Shown here: positions 34,901 through 47,761 of the stretch, piece by piece
How positions within the stretch are numbered: position 1 is the stretch's first letter
Layout: the number at the start of each line of letters is the position of its first letter
Origin: Dromiciops gliroides
Taxonomy: Eukaryota > Chordata > Mammalia > Microbiotheria > Microbiotheriidae
NCBI RefSeq assembly: GCF_019393635.1
Contig: NC_057863.1
Coordinates: 31,190,814-31,254,813, forward strand
DNA length: 64,000 bases
Direction of reading: 5' to 3'
Notes under the pieces: model-generated
Told to the model about the DNA's origin: nothing
Databases searched by the model: none
The model's input: the letters and a program-made list of their open reading frames with translations, nothing else
Translations under genes and position numbers: made by a program

Positions 34901-37900
34901 TCTGTAAAATGGGTTTAATGATAAAGCAATACCTCCCAGAGTGGTTGTGAACATCAAATGAGATAATATTTATAAAGTGACTTTGTAAATCTTAAAGGGC
35001 TATATTGGACTTCATTAAGCCAGGAACAATAACACAAAAGTCTTGCTATATATAGCCAGGTCAGAGCAAATCTGAATAGGGTGTTCAGTTCTTGGTGTCA
35101 ATTTAAAGGATGAGATTGATAAATTGGGAAGTTTGCAGAAGAGGATGAAGAGGTCTGGAGCTCATGCTATATGAAAATTTATTGAAAGAAATAGTATATT
35201 TAGCCTGGAAAAGAGAAATCTTGGTAAGGATATGATAGCTGTTTTTTTAATTATCCAAGGGTTAGTAGCTAACTATCTAAGCATTGAAATAGCTTGTATT
35301 ATAGCTAAGGGTCAGGGGGTAAAGATTAATCCTGTGTTTTCTTGAGTAATAATAAGGGGTTTTTTAGAGTAAAATGAACCATTAATTAATATAATTGATA
35401 GGAGAATAATAGCTAAGGTAATTTTACATGAGATAGTCTCTGCTTCCCCATAGAAAAGAGATTCAACTTGTATTGCTTGGTCCTCAGAGATCAGGACTAG
35501 GCACAGTGAGTGAAAACTAGAAAGAGGCAAATTTATGCTTGATAAAAGGAAAAACTTCCTGACAATTAGGACTCTTCCAAAGTGGAACTGGCCTACTCAG
35601 GAGGTATTAAGTAGGTTTCCCCTCACACTGGGACTTCAAGCAGAGCTAGATGAATCCTTCCTTGTTGGATATGTTGTAGGGGGTTTCTTTTTTCAGATGT
35701 AGTTGTACCAGATGGCTACAGAGATCCCTTCTGACTCAGAAATTCCATCATTCTGTGATCTGCAAAGATGATACACAATTGGAGAAATTGAACCACATCC
35801 ATTTGTTATATTCTTACTACAAATAAAAACAGAAGACTTAAAGAAGATGTAGAAAAATAAGTGGAACACTCACAGACCCTCCTCACAAAGGCAGATAAAG
35901 GACTGAGCAAAGATTATGGAGATTCATTTTATTATGAGACCAAAGACAACATGAAACAATAGTTTCCTGGGCACTAGCTCAGCTTCTTTTGCAGTGCTTG
36001 TAAATGGTAATATATGCATATGGACCACCATGATGATTATAAGCTTATAACTTCAGAGACCGAAGGTATGTTAAAGGCCATCTGTGGTAAAGAATGAAGT
36101 AGCAGAGATTCTACAAAGAACTTGACAGAATACTGAAAGGTAAGTCAATATATGGTGTAATAGTCAGCAGTTCCATTGCATAAATGGAAAGGGGGAAGAT
36201 GATGAAAACAATCTTGGAGATTATTAAATGAAACAGGTCAAAGGTTGATTGACTACACAGAAGCCTAATGTCCATGTGTCATAAATATTCTCCTTAAGAA
36301 GAATATTGGGGGGGGGGCAGCTAGGTGGTACAGTGGATAAAGCACTGGCCCTGGATTCAGGAGGACCTGAGTTCAAATCTGTGTTGTTGGTTTTTTGTTT
36401 GTTTTGTTTTGTTTTGTTTTGTTTTGGGGAAGCAATTGGGGTTAAGTGACTTGCCCAGGGTCACACAGCTAGTAAGTGTCAAGTGTCTGAGACCGGATTT
36501 GAACTCAGGTCCTCCTGAATCCAGGGCCAGTGCTCTATCCATTGCACCACGTAGCTGCCCCCTGAGTTCAAATCTGGCCTCAGACACTTGACACTTACTA
36601 GCTGTGTGACCCTGGGCAAGTCATTTAACCCTCATTGCCTCACGCAGTACAACAAACAAACAAATAAATAAATAAATAAGAAGTGTATTAGAAGGCATTC
36701 AATATGGCTAGCACCAAGCAAAACCACAAAAAGTGATTATATATGCAGATTTGTGTGTTTTTAATGAACAGAAATTTATCAGTTACATTATATTTTATTA
36801 CCAACAGCAGTTATTTCAGAATCAGTTGTCTGTGAATGTCAAATTGAGCAGTGGTTGAAATCAATATCAAATTAGGGGGGAAAGGATAAACACAAGAAAA
36901 CAACACAAGTTGCTAGTTATTGCAACTCCAACCCAATCTGTTCAAACCAGCTCTTGACTGGAAAATATTAAAGGAAAAAAGTAAAGACATAATCTAGAAA
37001 ATGCCTTCAATATCTCAATCCTCTGGAGGCAGCGAGGGCGTACAGTGGATAAAGCACTGGCTCTGGATTCAGGGGGACCTGAGTTCAAATCTGGCCTCAA
37101 CCATTTGATACTAGCTGTGTGACCCTGGGCAAGTCACTTAACCCTCATTGTCCCACAAAAAATCTCAATCCTCAGATATCCCTTAATATTGTCTACTAAC
37201 ATTTCTCAGAGAAGTTTAATCAATAGATGAAAGTTACCATAGCAACAACACCAAAAGAGCCTCAAAATCCAAGCCAGCAAACACTTGATCACTTCGCCAA
37301 ATAAAAGGACATGGAAGCCAAGTGCAACAACAATATAGAGTAGAAGCTCTTTGGTAAGACATTGCAAAGATGGAGGATGGAAGATTACAGGCAGTATTGC
37401 CAGTAGAAAAAAAAATGAGAAGAAAACAATCCTATGATGAAAATTTGACATGTGACTTAATAAGCCAGATTATCTCAATATCATATGTAGTTAAAAATGG
37501 AAGGATAGCAAATAATTGTGTAATCGAACATATCTTCTAGCATTTTTACCATGATCTAGCTCATTGGTGATTATAATAAAATGATTATATTTGGAATCTA
37601 TCTCCTCAGTAACCAATGTACTCTACTAAGAAATGTTACTTGGGCTAAGAAGGTGTAATCAGGAAGTAGACCTGGACCCAACCAAATGTGGATAACAGAA
37701 GAAGTCTGTGTTGGAGGCAACACAATTTTAAAGGCACTCAGGGATTGACATCTCATGATTTCAGAAAGGAGAGGGTTACAAACAAATGGAAAAGGGGCAG
37801 CTAGGTGGTGCAGTGGATAGAGCACCGGCCCTGGATTCAGGAGTACCTGAGTTCAAATCCAGCCTCAGACACTTGACACCTACTAGCTGTGTGACCCTGG

Positions 37901-40900
37901 GCAAGTCACTTAACCCCCATTGCCGCACAAAAACAAAAACAAAAACAAAAACCAAACAAACAAAAACAAACAAATGGAAAAGGTCACAACTTTTCCAGAG
38001 TATTTTCTTTTTTCTTTCTTTGTTTTTTCTTTGGGGGGGAGTTTTTGTGGGGCAATGGGGGTTAAGTGACTTGCCCAGGGTCACACAGCTAGTAAGTGTC
38101 AAGTGTCTGAAGCTGAATTTGAATTCAGGTCCTCCTGAATCCAGGGCCGGTGCTTTATCCAGGTGCCACCTAGCTGCCCCCCTGAAGAGTATTTTCTATA
38201 GGAGATCAAATCTTTACATTCACACAACTGAGTGAGAGAGGCTTAAAAAAAGAGAAAATGGTCAAAGATAAATACATTATCTTGGGAGGTAGTAGAAATT
38301 CCATATATTTACATGTACATGTATATTTGTTACCATACAGAAAATGATTTCTTACATTATATTATATTGCCAACTAAGCAGCCATTTCAGAATCATCTGT
38401 CTGAGTGTCAAATCAAGCAATGGAGATTTACAAAGCATATCTGGATGGCCACTTCTTAGGTTGTTATATTCTTTTTCAAGTACTGATAGGACTAGATCTA
38501 AAGTTCTTCCTGTAGTGTGATTCTGTAAACACCGGAAGGAACTTTGCCTGTTGGTGATTGATTTGTTTTTTTAAACATTTGACTTAGAGGAGTAAATATA
38601 GACTTGAGTGGTATACTCAAATAATATGTGTTTCCTCTGTGCATTTTAATATAAGGGAGGAACAAAGTTGAATGTGTGAATTGGTCTAACCATTCTAGAA
38701 AGTCATTTGGAACTTTATTCCCAAAGGAATTAAAACCTTTTGACCCACAGATACCATTACCAGGAATAAATACTAAGCATAAATAAATCAAAGACAAGGA
38801 AAGGACCTTATGTACAAAAATATTTATAGCAGCACTTTTTTTGCAGCTAAGAATAGGAAACAAAGTGGATACCTAAGGGGGTGGTACAGTGGATAAAGCA
38901 CTGGCCCTGGATTCAGGAGAACCTGAGTTCAAATCCAGCCTCAGACACTTGACACTTACTAGCTGTGTGACCCTGGGCAAGTCACTTAACCCTCATTGCC
39001 CTGCAAAAAAAAAAAAGTGGATACCCAACAACTGGGGAGTGTCCGGACAATTATAGTATATAAATGTGATAAGATGATTGTGCCATAAAAATGATGAAAG
39101 CGATTGATTCAGGGAAAATGGGAAATAATTCAGTAAACTGCTATAGGATGAAGGGGACAGGAGCAGTAGAATAATTTCTATAAAAAATTATAATATTGTG
39201 GAGGAAAATAACTTTAGAAGACTTAAGAACTCTGATCTATGCAAAGACCAATCATCAATCCTCACCACCTAGGCAGCTAAATGGTACTGGACTTGGAGTC
39301 AGGAGCTCTGAGTCTAAATCCCTGCCTTAGACACTACCTAATGGTGTGATCCTGGACAAGTCACTTTGCCTCAGTTTCATTAGCTGTCAAATGGGGCTGT
39401 TGTGAGGATAAAATAAGATAAATGTAAAGTGTTTTGAAACCTTAAATTCACTATGTAATTGGGAGCTTTGATGATGATGATAATAACCATAATGATGATG
39501 CTGATTCCAGAAGACTGATGATGAAATCTACTTCCTACTCCTTGACAGAAAGATGATGAACATGACCTATTCATGAATTTGTTTTGTTTGGATATACTTA
39601 TTTGTTACAAGCAAAGGTTTTTATTTTTGGCAGGGAGAGTTGTGGGGAGAAAGTAGAGGAGGCTGGGAAAACAATTCCAGAAAGAAGAAAAGAACAGTAA
39701 AAAAAAGTATTGAGAAAATACACAGAAGAGGTCAGAAGGAAGTTCAGCAGATAGAAATAAGCAGGGAAGTGTTGCTACTATTTATAATCTGGCCCTCCCA
39801 CTGCCTGTCCCCATTTAACAGGCAAAAATAAATAAATAAAGCCCTTATTATAAACATTCACAGCCCAGCAAAACAAATTCCCACATTGCCAGAAATACAT
39901 GTCTCTGCATTTTAAATTAATCATTGCTCTGGTGGGAGGTGAGTGGCATGTTTCATCTTTGGTGTTATCAATCTGTGGTTTGTCATGCTATTTATCCGAG
40001 TTCTCACATCTTTCAAAGTTGCTTTTTTCTCTATAATGTTGTTGTGGTAATATAACTTGTTCTCTAGTTCTACTGATTTTTCTCTGCATCATTCATAGAG
40101 GTCTTTCCAGTTTCTTCTAATACTATCCAATTTGTCATTTCTCATGGCACAATAATACTCCATTACATTGATATACTATAATTTGTTTAGCCATTCTTTA
40201 AATGAAGGGCAGCCCCTTAGTCTTCAATTTTTTATTCAGTCATTTCAGTCATATTTGACTCTTTGTGATCCCACTGGGGGTCTCCTTGGCAAAGATACTG
40301 GAGTGCTTTGCCATTTCCTTCTCCAGCTCATTTTTACAGCTGAAGAAACTGAGGCAAACAGGGGGAAGTGATTTGCCCAGGTCACACAGCTAGTCTGAGG
40401 CCAGATTTGAACATGCAAACATGGGACTTCCTGACTTCAAGACTGGCACACTATCCACTGTGTTCCAAATTTCTGACTGTTATGAAAAGAGCTGCTATAA
40501 ATATTTTTGCCTTCATTGGTCCTTTTTTATTTTTCTGATCTCTTTGGGGAGACAGACTTAGTAGAGATATAGATGGGACAAAGTGTATGCATGGTTTAGT
40601 AACTTTTTTAGCATAGTTCCAAATTGCCATCCAGAATGGCCAGGCCATTCAATAGTACCACCAACAGCACAATACTGTGCCTAATTTTCTGACCACCCCC
40701 TCCAATGTTTGCAATTTGTCATCTTTTTCAATCAGATGGGCATGAGGTGGAACTTCCAAGTTGCTTTAGTTTGCATATCTCTAATTATAAGTGATTTAGA
40801 GTATTTTTCTTTATATGGTTACTGACACCTTAGATTTCATACAATCATTTCTTCTGTTCTTTGTATATGAAAATGTTTGTTTATTAATATTTATTAAGTT

Positions 40901-43900
40901 CAGAATAAAACAAGAAAATGTACAAAATAATGTTTTTAAATCACAAGAAATTCTGTGCCAGATGTGACCACTGAGATGACTTTGTTTAATGATTCATTGA
41001 ATAACAATGTCAAACAAGGCATAAAACAAGGAGACATATGTTCACCTGAGCCATCTGAGACTTCCAATTAAGATTACAGCATGGAAGGTCATAGAGAAAG
41101 TCAGCTCTTCTACATATACTCCCATCCAAATAGAGGAAATGATAGAGATATAATAGAGAAAAGCAAAGAGAAGTAGAAGAAAGCTTTGCTTTCCAATCCA
41201 GAACTACACAAGAAGAAAATCAGAATCTACTAGAGTTGGGTACAGGGGAAGCCAATGAGGGTTCATCTAAACAGAGAAGCCAGTATAAGAGGAAAGAAGG
41301 CCAACATGAAGCCAGCATACAGGCGTTATGAACAGAAAGGTCTGAATTAATCATGAGTTCCAGTAATTGAGGATCTGAAGCCAGATACGGATCTGAACAT
41401 CCCAGAACAGAAGGAAGACCAGAACCAGATCCTATAGATCACTGCACAGGGAAGCAGTGCTTAATCAGGCACAGGAAACCATAGAAAGAGATAGGACCAA
41501 TTCAGCACCTGGATACTGGCCAGCTCCAGGGAGGCTATGCAAGAGGCCTGAGACTATTATGATAAACAGAAATCTTTCTGGAAACCTGTCAAGGTCCCAG
41601 CAGGGGGACAAAACCAACTCTGGATTAGAAATAGTGCAAGAAGAAGACTGTGTCTAGCTGAGGACAAACCCCACAAAGGACCACCAAAAGACTGAGACAG
41701 AAGCCAGGGATTGAGGCTGAGAGGAAAGGAGGCATAACCTAATGCCAACTGCCCAATCCAGATCAACAGAAGTGTCAGCATCCAAATTGGGAGAGGGGAT
41801 AAGATCAAACAAGGCATACTCAACCCATGCAAGAGGATAAGAGAGGACTGTCTTGAGCACAAAATTCCAAACCAAGAATCAAGACTGAAATTATGAGCAA
41901 ACAGAAGAAAATACTAAGCACAATGAACTAATACTATATGGTTTAAGGTGAATATTATGGCACAAGAGGTTAACCAAGAAGAGAATATCCCCATAATAAC
42001 TACAAACAGAATCTTCAAAGAGAAAAAGACTTAGCTAAATGAGTGATTGAAAGAAATAAAAAGAGATGAAAATTAAATTTAAAATTAAATTAGTCTGAGA
42101 AGAAAAAAATAATAAATAGCTGAGAATAGAAGGTGGAAAACCTCTCTCAAGTAGTGAAATTCCTGAAAAAAAATAGAATGAAGCAAAAATCTTCAAACAT
42201 AGTCAAAGTATTGAAAAAATAAAAGAAAATTTAAAATATCTTACCATCAAGAACAACTAACATGGAAAACAGATTAAGAAGAGGGAATTTCAGAATTATT
42301 GACTCTCTGAAAATCATGATCAAACATAGAACTTGGACATCATATTTAAGAAATCATAAAAGAAAACTAGTTATATCTATTACAATCAGAAGACAAAGTA
42401 AAATAGAAATAATTCATCAATCATCCTGGGGAAAAACAACCCTGAACTAGAATTTTAAGAAATGTCAGGGGGTGGCTAGATGGCACAGTGGATAAAGCAC
42501 TGGCCCTGGATTCAGGAGTTCCTGAGTTCAAATCCGGCCTCAGACACTTGACACTTACTGGCTGTGTGACCCTGGGCAAGTCACTTAACCCCCATTGCCC
42601 TGAAAAAAAAATGTCATAACCAAAATCTGGAGCTTCCAAGTCAAAGAAAACTATATTTCAAGTTGTCAAAAAAGAAGGATTTCATGTACCAAGTATTACA
42701 GTCAGGATCACATAAAACTTGACAGCACCTACTAAACAGGAGAGATAATCTTGTACTATAATATTCCAGAAGGCAAAAGATAAAGGTTTACAATCAAGAA
42801 TGATTTAGTATAATCTGACAGGGGGAAATGAATCTTTAATAGAATAGCCAATATTCAAGAATTCCTCAAGAAAAGCCCAGGGATGAGTAGAGACTTTGAA
42901 AAGCAAACAGGAGTCGACATCTAAAAAGGTAAATATATCACCTTCAAATCAATTCTGGGAGACCTGAATTCAAAGCCTGCTTGTAATATACTGGATGTGG
43001 AACCCTAGTAAATTCACAACCCAAGGCAATTCTAGAAGACTACAAGTTCCAGAATGGATATTAATTTATATAGGAAGAGGGGGTTTCTTCAGTAGGAGAT
43101 TCAGTGAAATCATTGATCTATTCTAAATTCTTCTTCTCCCCTTGCCCTCCAAAAAAAAGACCCACCCTGTGAGATTGCACTATTTCCCTCGGAAAAGGCA
43201 TTTTTAAAATCTAAAGCTTTCTCCAAGTAAGGAATGACTTTACTCAGTTGTAAATATATCTTTGTAATTAAAATCCACTTCATTCAGTGGATTCTGCCTT
43301 CAGGAGAGATGGAGTACTGCTCCCTATGATATCCCTTCAGTCATTTATAATGTCATTCAGCAGTGTTCTTTCCTCCAAAATAAATAATTTTCATTCTTTC
43401 AAGGTTTCCTCACTGACCACAACTATTTAAATATATTCCTTGCTCTCATCTGAAACACTTCTAATTGTAGTCCTTATAACAATATAGATGCAATATTACA
43501 GTATCAGACTAACCTAAATTTCCTGTTTTGTAAAGCAATATATTTATGGAGGTTTTGCTTTTTGTTCAGAACTTTAATTTCTTTAACATAGAGAATTCCC
43601 AGGGAGAAAATAATTAGTCATGACCCATTTATTAAGTGCTTACTTTGTTCCAGGCATTGTGCTAAGCACCAGAGATATAAAGAAAAGCAAAATCAGTCCC
43701 TTCTTTCAAGGAGCTTACATACTAATGTGAGAGACAACACTGAAATAACCCAAGTACATAATATATACACAGAGTAGATGGACAGAGAGGAATCTCTGAG
43801 GGGAAGGAACCAGTACCAATGAGGACCATAAAAGGCTTCCTGAAGAAGGTGATATTCTTGCAGAAGGTGACACAGGTGACCTGAATCTTGAAGAAAATGA

Positions 43901-46710
43901 GGAGAGAGAGAATTCCAGACTTTGGAGACAGCCAGTGAAAATCTGCAGAGTTCAGAGCAGGAGTGTTGTGTGAGAGGAATGATAAAAAGGCTATGCCGTT
44001 GGATTGTAGAGTGTGCAAATGGAAATAAAGTTTAAGAAGCCTGGAAAGGTAGGAAGGGACCATTTTGTGAGGAGTTTTAAATGCCAGAGGACTTTGAATT
44101 TGAACCCAGAGGCCATAGGAAGCCACTAGAATGTATTGAGCAGGAGGAGGGAGGCAAGACATCATCGAACCACTTCAGTACAGTAGTTGAGTAGAGAATG
44201 GATTAGAGTAGGGAGAAACTTGAGGCAGAGAGACAAATTAGGCAGCTATTATAATAGAAGCACCCTCTGCCAATGTAGATCAGCCACCGTTCTGCAATTT
44301 TTTATTGTTTTAGAAAATTGCCTGGAGCACTGAGAGATTAAATAACTTGTCCAGGGTCACTTATTGTGTTAAAGATGGAACTTGAACCCAGGTTTCTAAC
44401 CACTCTGCAATGTTCCTCATTACTTAGAGTAGCAGTATGATTACCTTTTGTGAGATTGTATTCAGTTCTGGGCATGTGTTTCAAGCGAGGCATTAAACTG
44501 GAGTATTCCAAGAGAGAGTAAATGAGAGGGCCAAGGAATTTGAAAACATGGAGTAACATATTGGAAAAGACTCTGGATGTGGAATTAAAGAGCATGGTTC
44601 CAAATTTTTTCTCTGCTTCAAATTTCTTATGTGTCTTTGGACAAGTCACTTAACTTGTCTGGGCCAGCGTTTTCTCCTCTGTAAAATTACTGATCCCTCA
44701 TAAAAATGGATCCTTTGTCTAACTCTGAAACTAATGATACTATACAATAATCTCATGATAGAACCAAAGAGTTTTAACCCAAAGAGACAAGAGCAGCAGA
44801 GTAGTGAGAAGAAGCCATGGGGAATGAATGCTATCTTCAAATATCAGAAGGGGTAGTCTTCTTGGTCCCAGAGGAAAGAGTGAGGACCAAGAGTTGAAGT
44901 TATAGGCAGGCAGATTTCAATTTAGTATAAAAAGAAACTTTCTAACAAGGTGTTAGAGCACTGAATTTGGAGACAGAATAGTTACTTTCTGACCCTCAAG
45001 CAAGTCACCAATATCTCTAAGCCTAGACTTCTTCATTTGTAAAGTAAGAGGGGTGGACTTAATTGATCTCTCGTTGGAGCTATCCAAGATTCAAAATGAG
45101 TTCTCAGTCACCATAAATCTTTGGGTAAGGGCTAAATGGCTATTTGTTGGTAATATCTTAGAGGTGACACATGTTTTAAGTAGCAGTTAGAGAAAAAGAC
45201 TTTTAGGATTCCTTTCAATGATAGCAATGTATGATTATAAGATACAACTCTATCTTAAGTAAGAAATTGTAGCACTACAGGGGATTATTGGGAAATTTTT
45301 CAATTATAAATCAAACTCTTTCCCACAATCCTTTTGACCATATCAGTTTTCTTATTTTATCATATTACTTAGGTTTCCTTTATGCTTTGCAGTTTCTTAG
45401 TATTTGAACTGTTCTTTGGGAAAGAAAATAAAGATTTCTTATCTGTAAGAAAGAAACATAGCTAAATGGATTTTTTAATTTAATTCTGTTTTTTTTCTTT
45501 ACCTAGAATAACATTTTGAAAATGGAAAAAGAAAATTATTAGTCAGCTTGAATTCTCAGTGGATTCTCCAATCTCCTTTTAGCTAAATCAAAATTATTTT
45601 TCACTGTTTTTCTAATCGTACTTTCAGCGTTTGTGTTTAATATGAATCATGGAACATGCGCTACTTCCCTTGAGATACTACCAAATATAGAAGACTCATA
45701 GTTGAAATTTTTTTTTAAGGGCAATGGGGCTTAAGTGACTCGCCCAGGGTCACACAGCCAGTAAGTGTCAAGTGTCTGAGGCTGGATTTGAACTCAGGTA
45801 CTCCTGACTCCAGGGCCGGTGCTTTATCCACTGTGCCACCTAGCCGCCCCCAAGTTGAAATGTTTTATTGGGTTCCCTTGCCTCATAATGAGTATAGGTT
45901 TCCTTGTCTTTCATTTAATATATTAATTTGGATTCCTATTTGTTGTCTCAGCCCAGGTCTTCATTCTTTCTCCATTTACTTCTTGTTTCTTTCCTACTTC
46001 TTTTATTTCTAGTTTTCCCCATATATTTGGTCATTTTCAGTACTCCCATCAAATGCGATGGACATACACAAAATCAATAGGAGGGGCTCGGCATCCCACT
46101 GTCGGTACCGTGGTCAGCGACTTTGGTGAAATTGAACAGCCACCTGGTTTACTGCTAAAGAAATGGTAGCCACTGTTCCACCTTTGCAGTCAATGTAGGA
46201 ATAGTGTGACTGGGGATATTAAAGGAAGAGGAAGAGTTGTTACAAGAGCTTGTACATTTTATTAGACTTGCCAAAGTTGAAATCTTTAGGTGGTTTAGGA
46301 TAGCCTCAGAGTGAGGTTAAGATCCAGGTAAGGACACTGGCCATGGGAATGGTACCTTACATCATGTGAGTTTCTTCAAGGAGAAGCTTTCCTGGAACTG
46401 GTATATATTTTTATCTTTGTCCTGGTGTACTAATCCAACAATCAAAAAGCACTTGCTAGTCATCAACCAAGTGCTGGGCACTCTGTTAGAAGCTGGGGAC
46501 ATAAAGACAAAAAAACCCCAATCCCTGTTTTCATTGAATAAATTAAACTCTATCAGAACATAGTAACTGATAGGAAAACAGCTTGGAGGGAGGATGTGTG
46601 CCTGGATGTATATTCCCTAGGTGTTTGGCATTTTGTGGAAGCACTTGGTACTGCTTCTATGTGACAAGGAGTCAGTGTTTGAGTAAAGGTTGCTTCTATA
46701 ATGAGCTTCT

Positions 46711-46769
<59 letters not shown>

Positions 46770-47729
46770 TTGACTGCGTTTCAGTTATATTAAGTGTTTT
46801 GAGATTTCTACCTATCACCCTAAGAGTATGTTTTAAGAGACACCTGGGTATAACCCAAAGAAGAGAAATACTATTTCTATTCTGAATGCAGAATTCAGTG
46901 TGCTAGTTTGCTAATAGTGGAAGATGAAGTTGAGCCTCACCACAACTGGAAAGGAGTATTAAATGATGAATGAAGGAATGAAGCATTTATTATGTGTTTA
47001 CTATATGCAAAGTATTGTGCTAAGTGCTGGGAATACAAATCAAAAAGTAGGACAGTTCTTGTTTTCAAGGAACTCACATTTTAATGGGGGAAGACAACAT
47101 AGGTGGTAACTTTCAGCTGCTAGTCAGCAAGAAAGGATCCAGGGTCCTTAGGGTACAGTGGCAAAAAGTTAATGCTTCTTTTTAAAATGCCATTTCCATT
47201 TATTGAATCATATCAGTTTTTGTTGTTGAACCGTTTTACAAAGACCTTAGGTGACAAGAACTTTCTTTTCTGAGTCTTCAAAAGATATGGCTATAACTCC
47301 TGTGAGAGTCATTCCTAGACTGTATCTTTACATGGGTCACTTCCCATGATGATCGCAGCAGACACTAGGCTGAGGTCATTGCCATTCTCAAGGCTTCTTG
47401 GTTCAGGATCCTGGGATGTCTCCATCAGCATCTAAGGGAAGATGGCAGGCAAGGTGGTGGCAGTGATTTAACTCACTGGGCACATTCTGTCTCCTGTTTT
47501 ACTCCTACGGTGTGCCACTGATAATTGGCACTTTGAGGAGAACAGTCATTATGAATTTCCACTACCCATTCTTTTTTTTGGTAAGACAATTGGGGTTAAG
47601 TGACTTGCTTAGGGTCACACAGCTAGAAAGTGTTAAGTGTCTGAGGCTGGATTTAAACTCAGGTCCTCCTGACTCCAGGGCTGGTGCTCTATCCACTGCA
47701 CCACCTAGCTGCCACACCACTACCCATTC

Positions 47730-47761
<32 letters not shown>

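Larger units (their letters stand above)
38640..39750 (+). mobile_element. L1 LINE 3' end with two nested insertions
   Basis: ORF2-end text (TCTAACCATTCTAGAAAGTC, CTTTTGACCCACAGATACC, TACAAAAATATTTATAGCAGC) is followed by 3' UTR. It is interrupted by a SINE at 38874-39013 and a MIR at 39255-39480. The 3' UTR seems to resume at about 39505 (AGACTGATGATGAAATCTACTTCC) up to an A-rich end near 39710. Confidence 0.65.
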
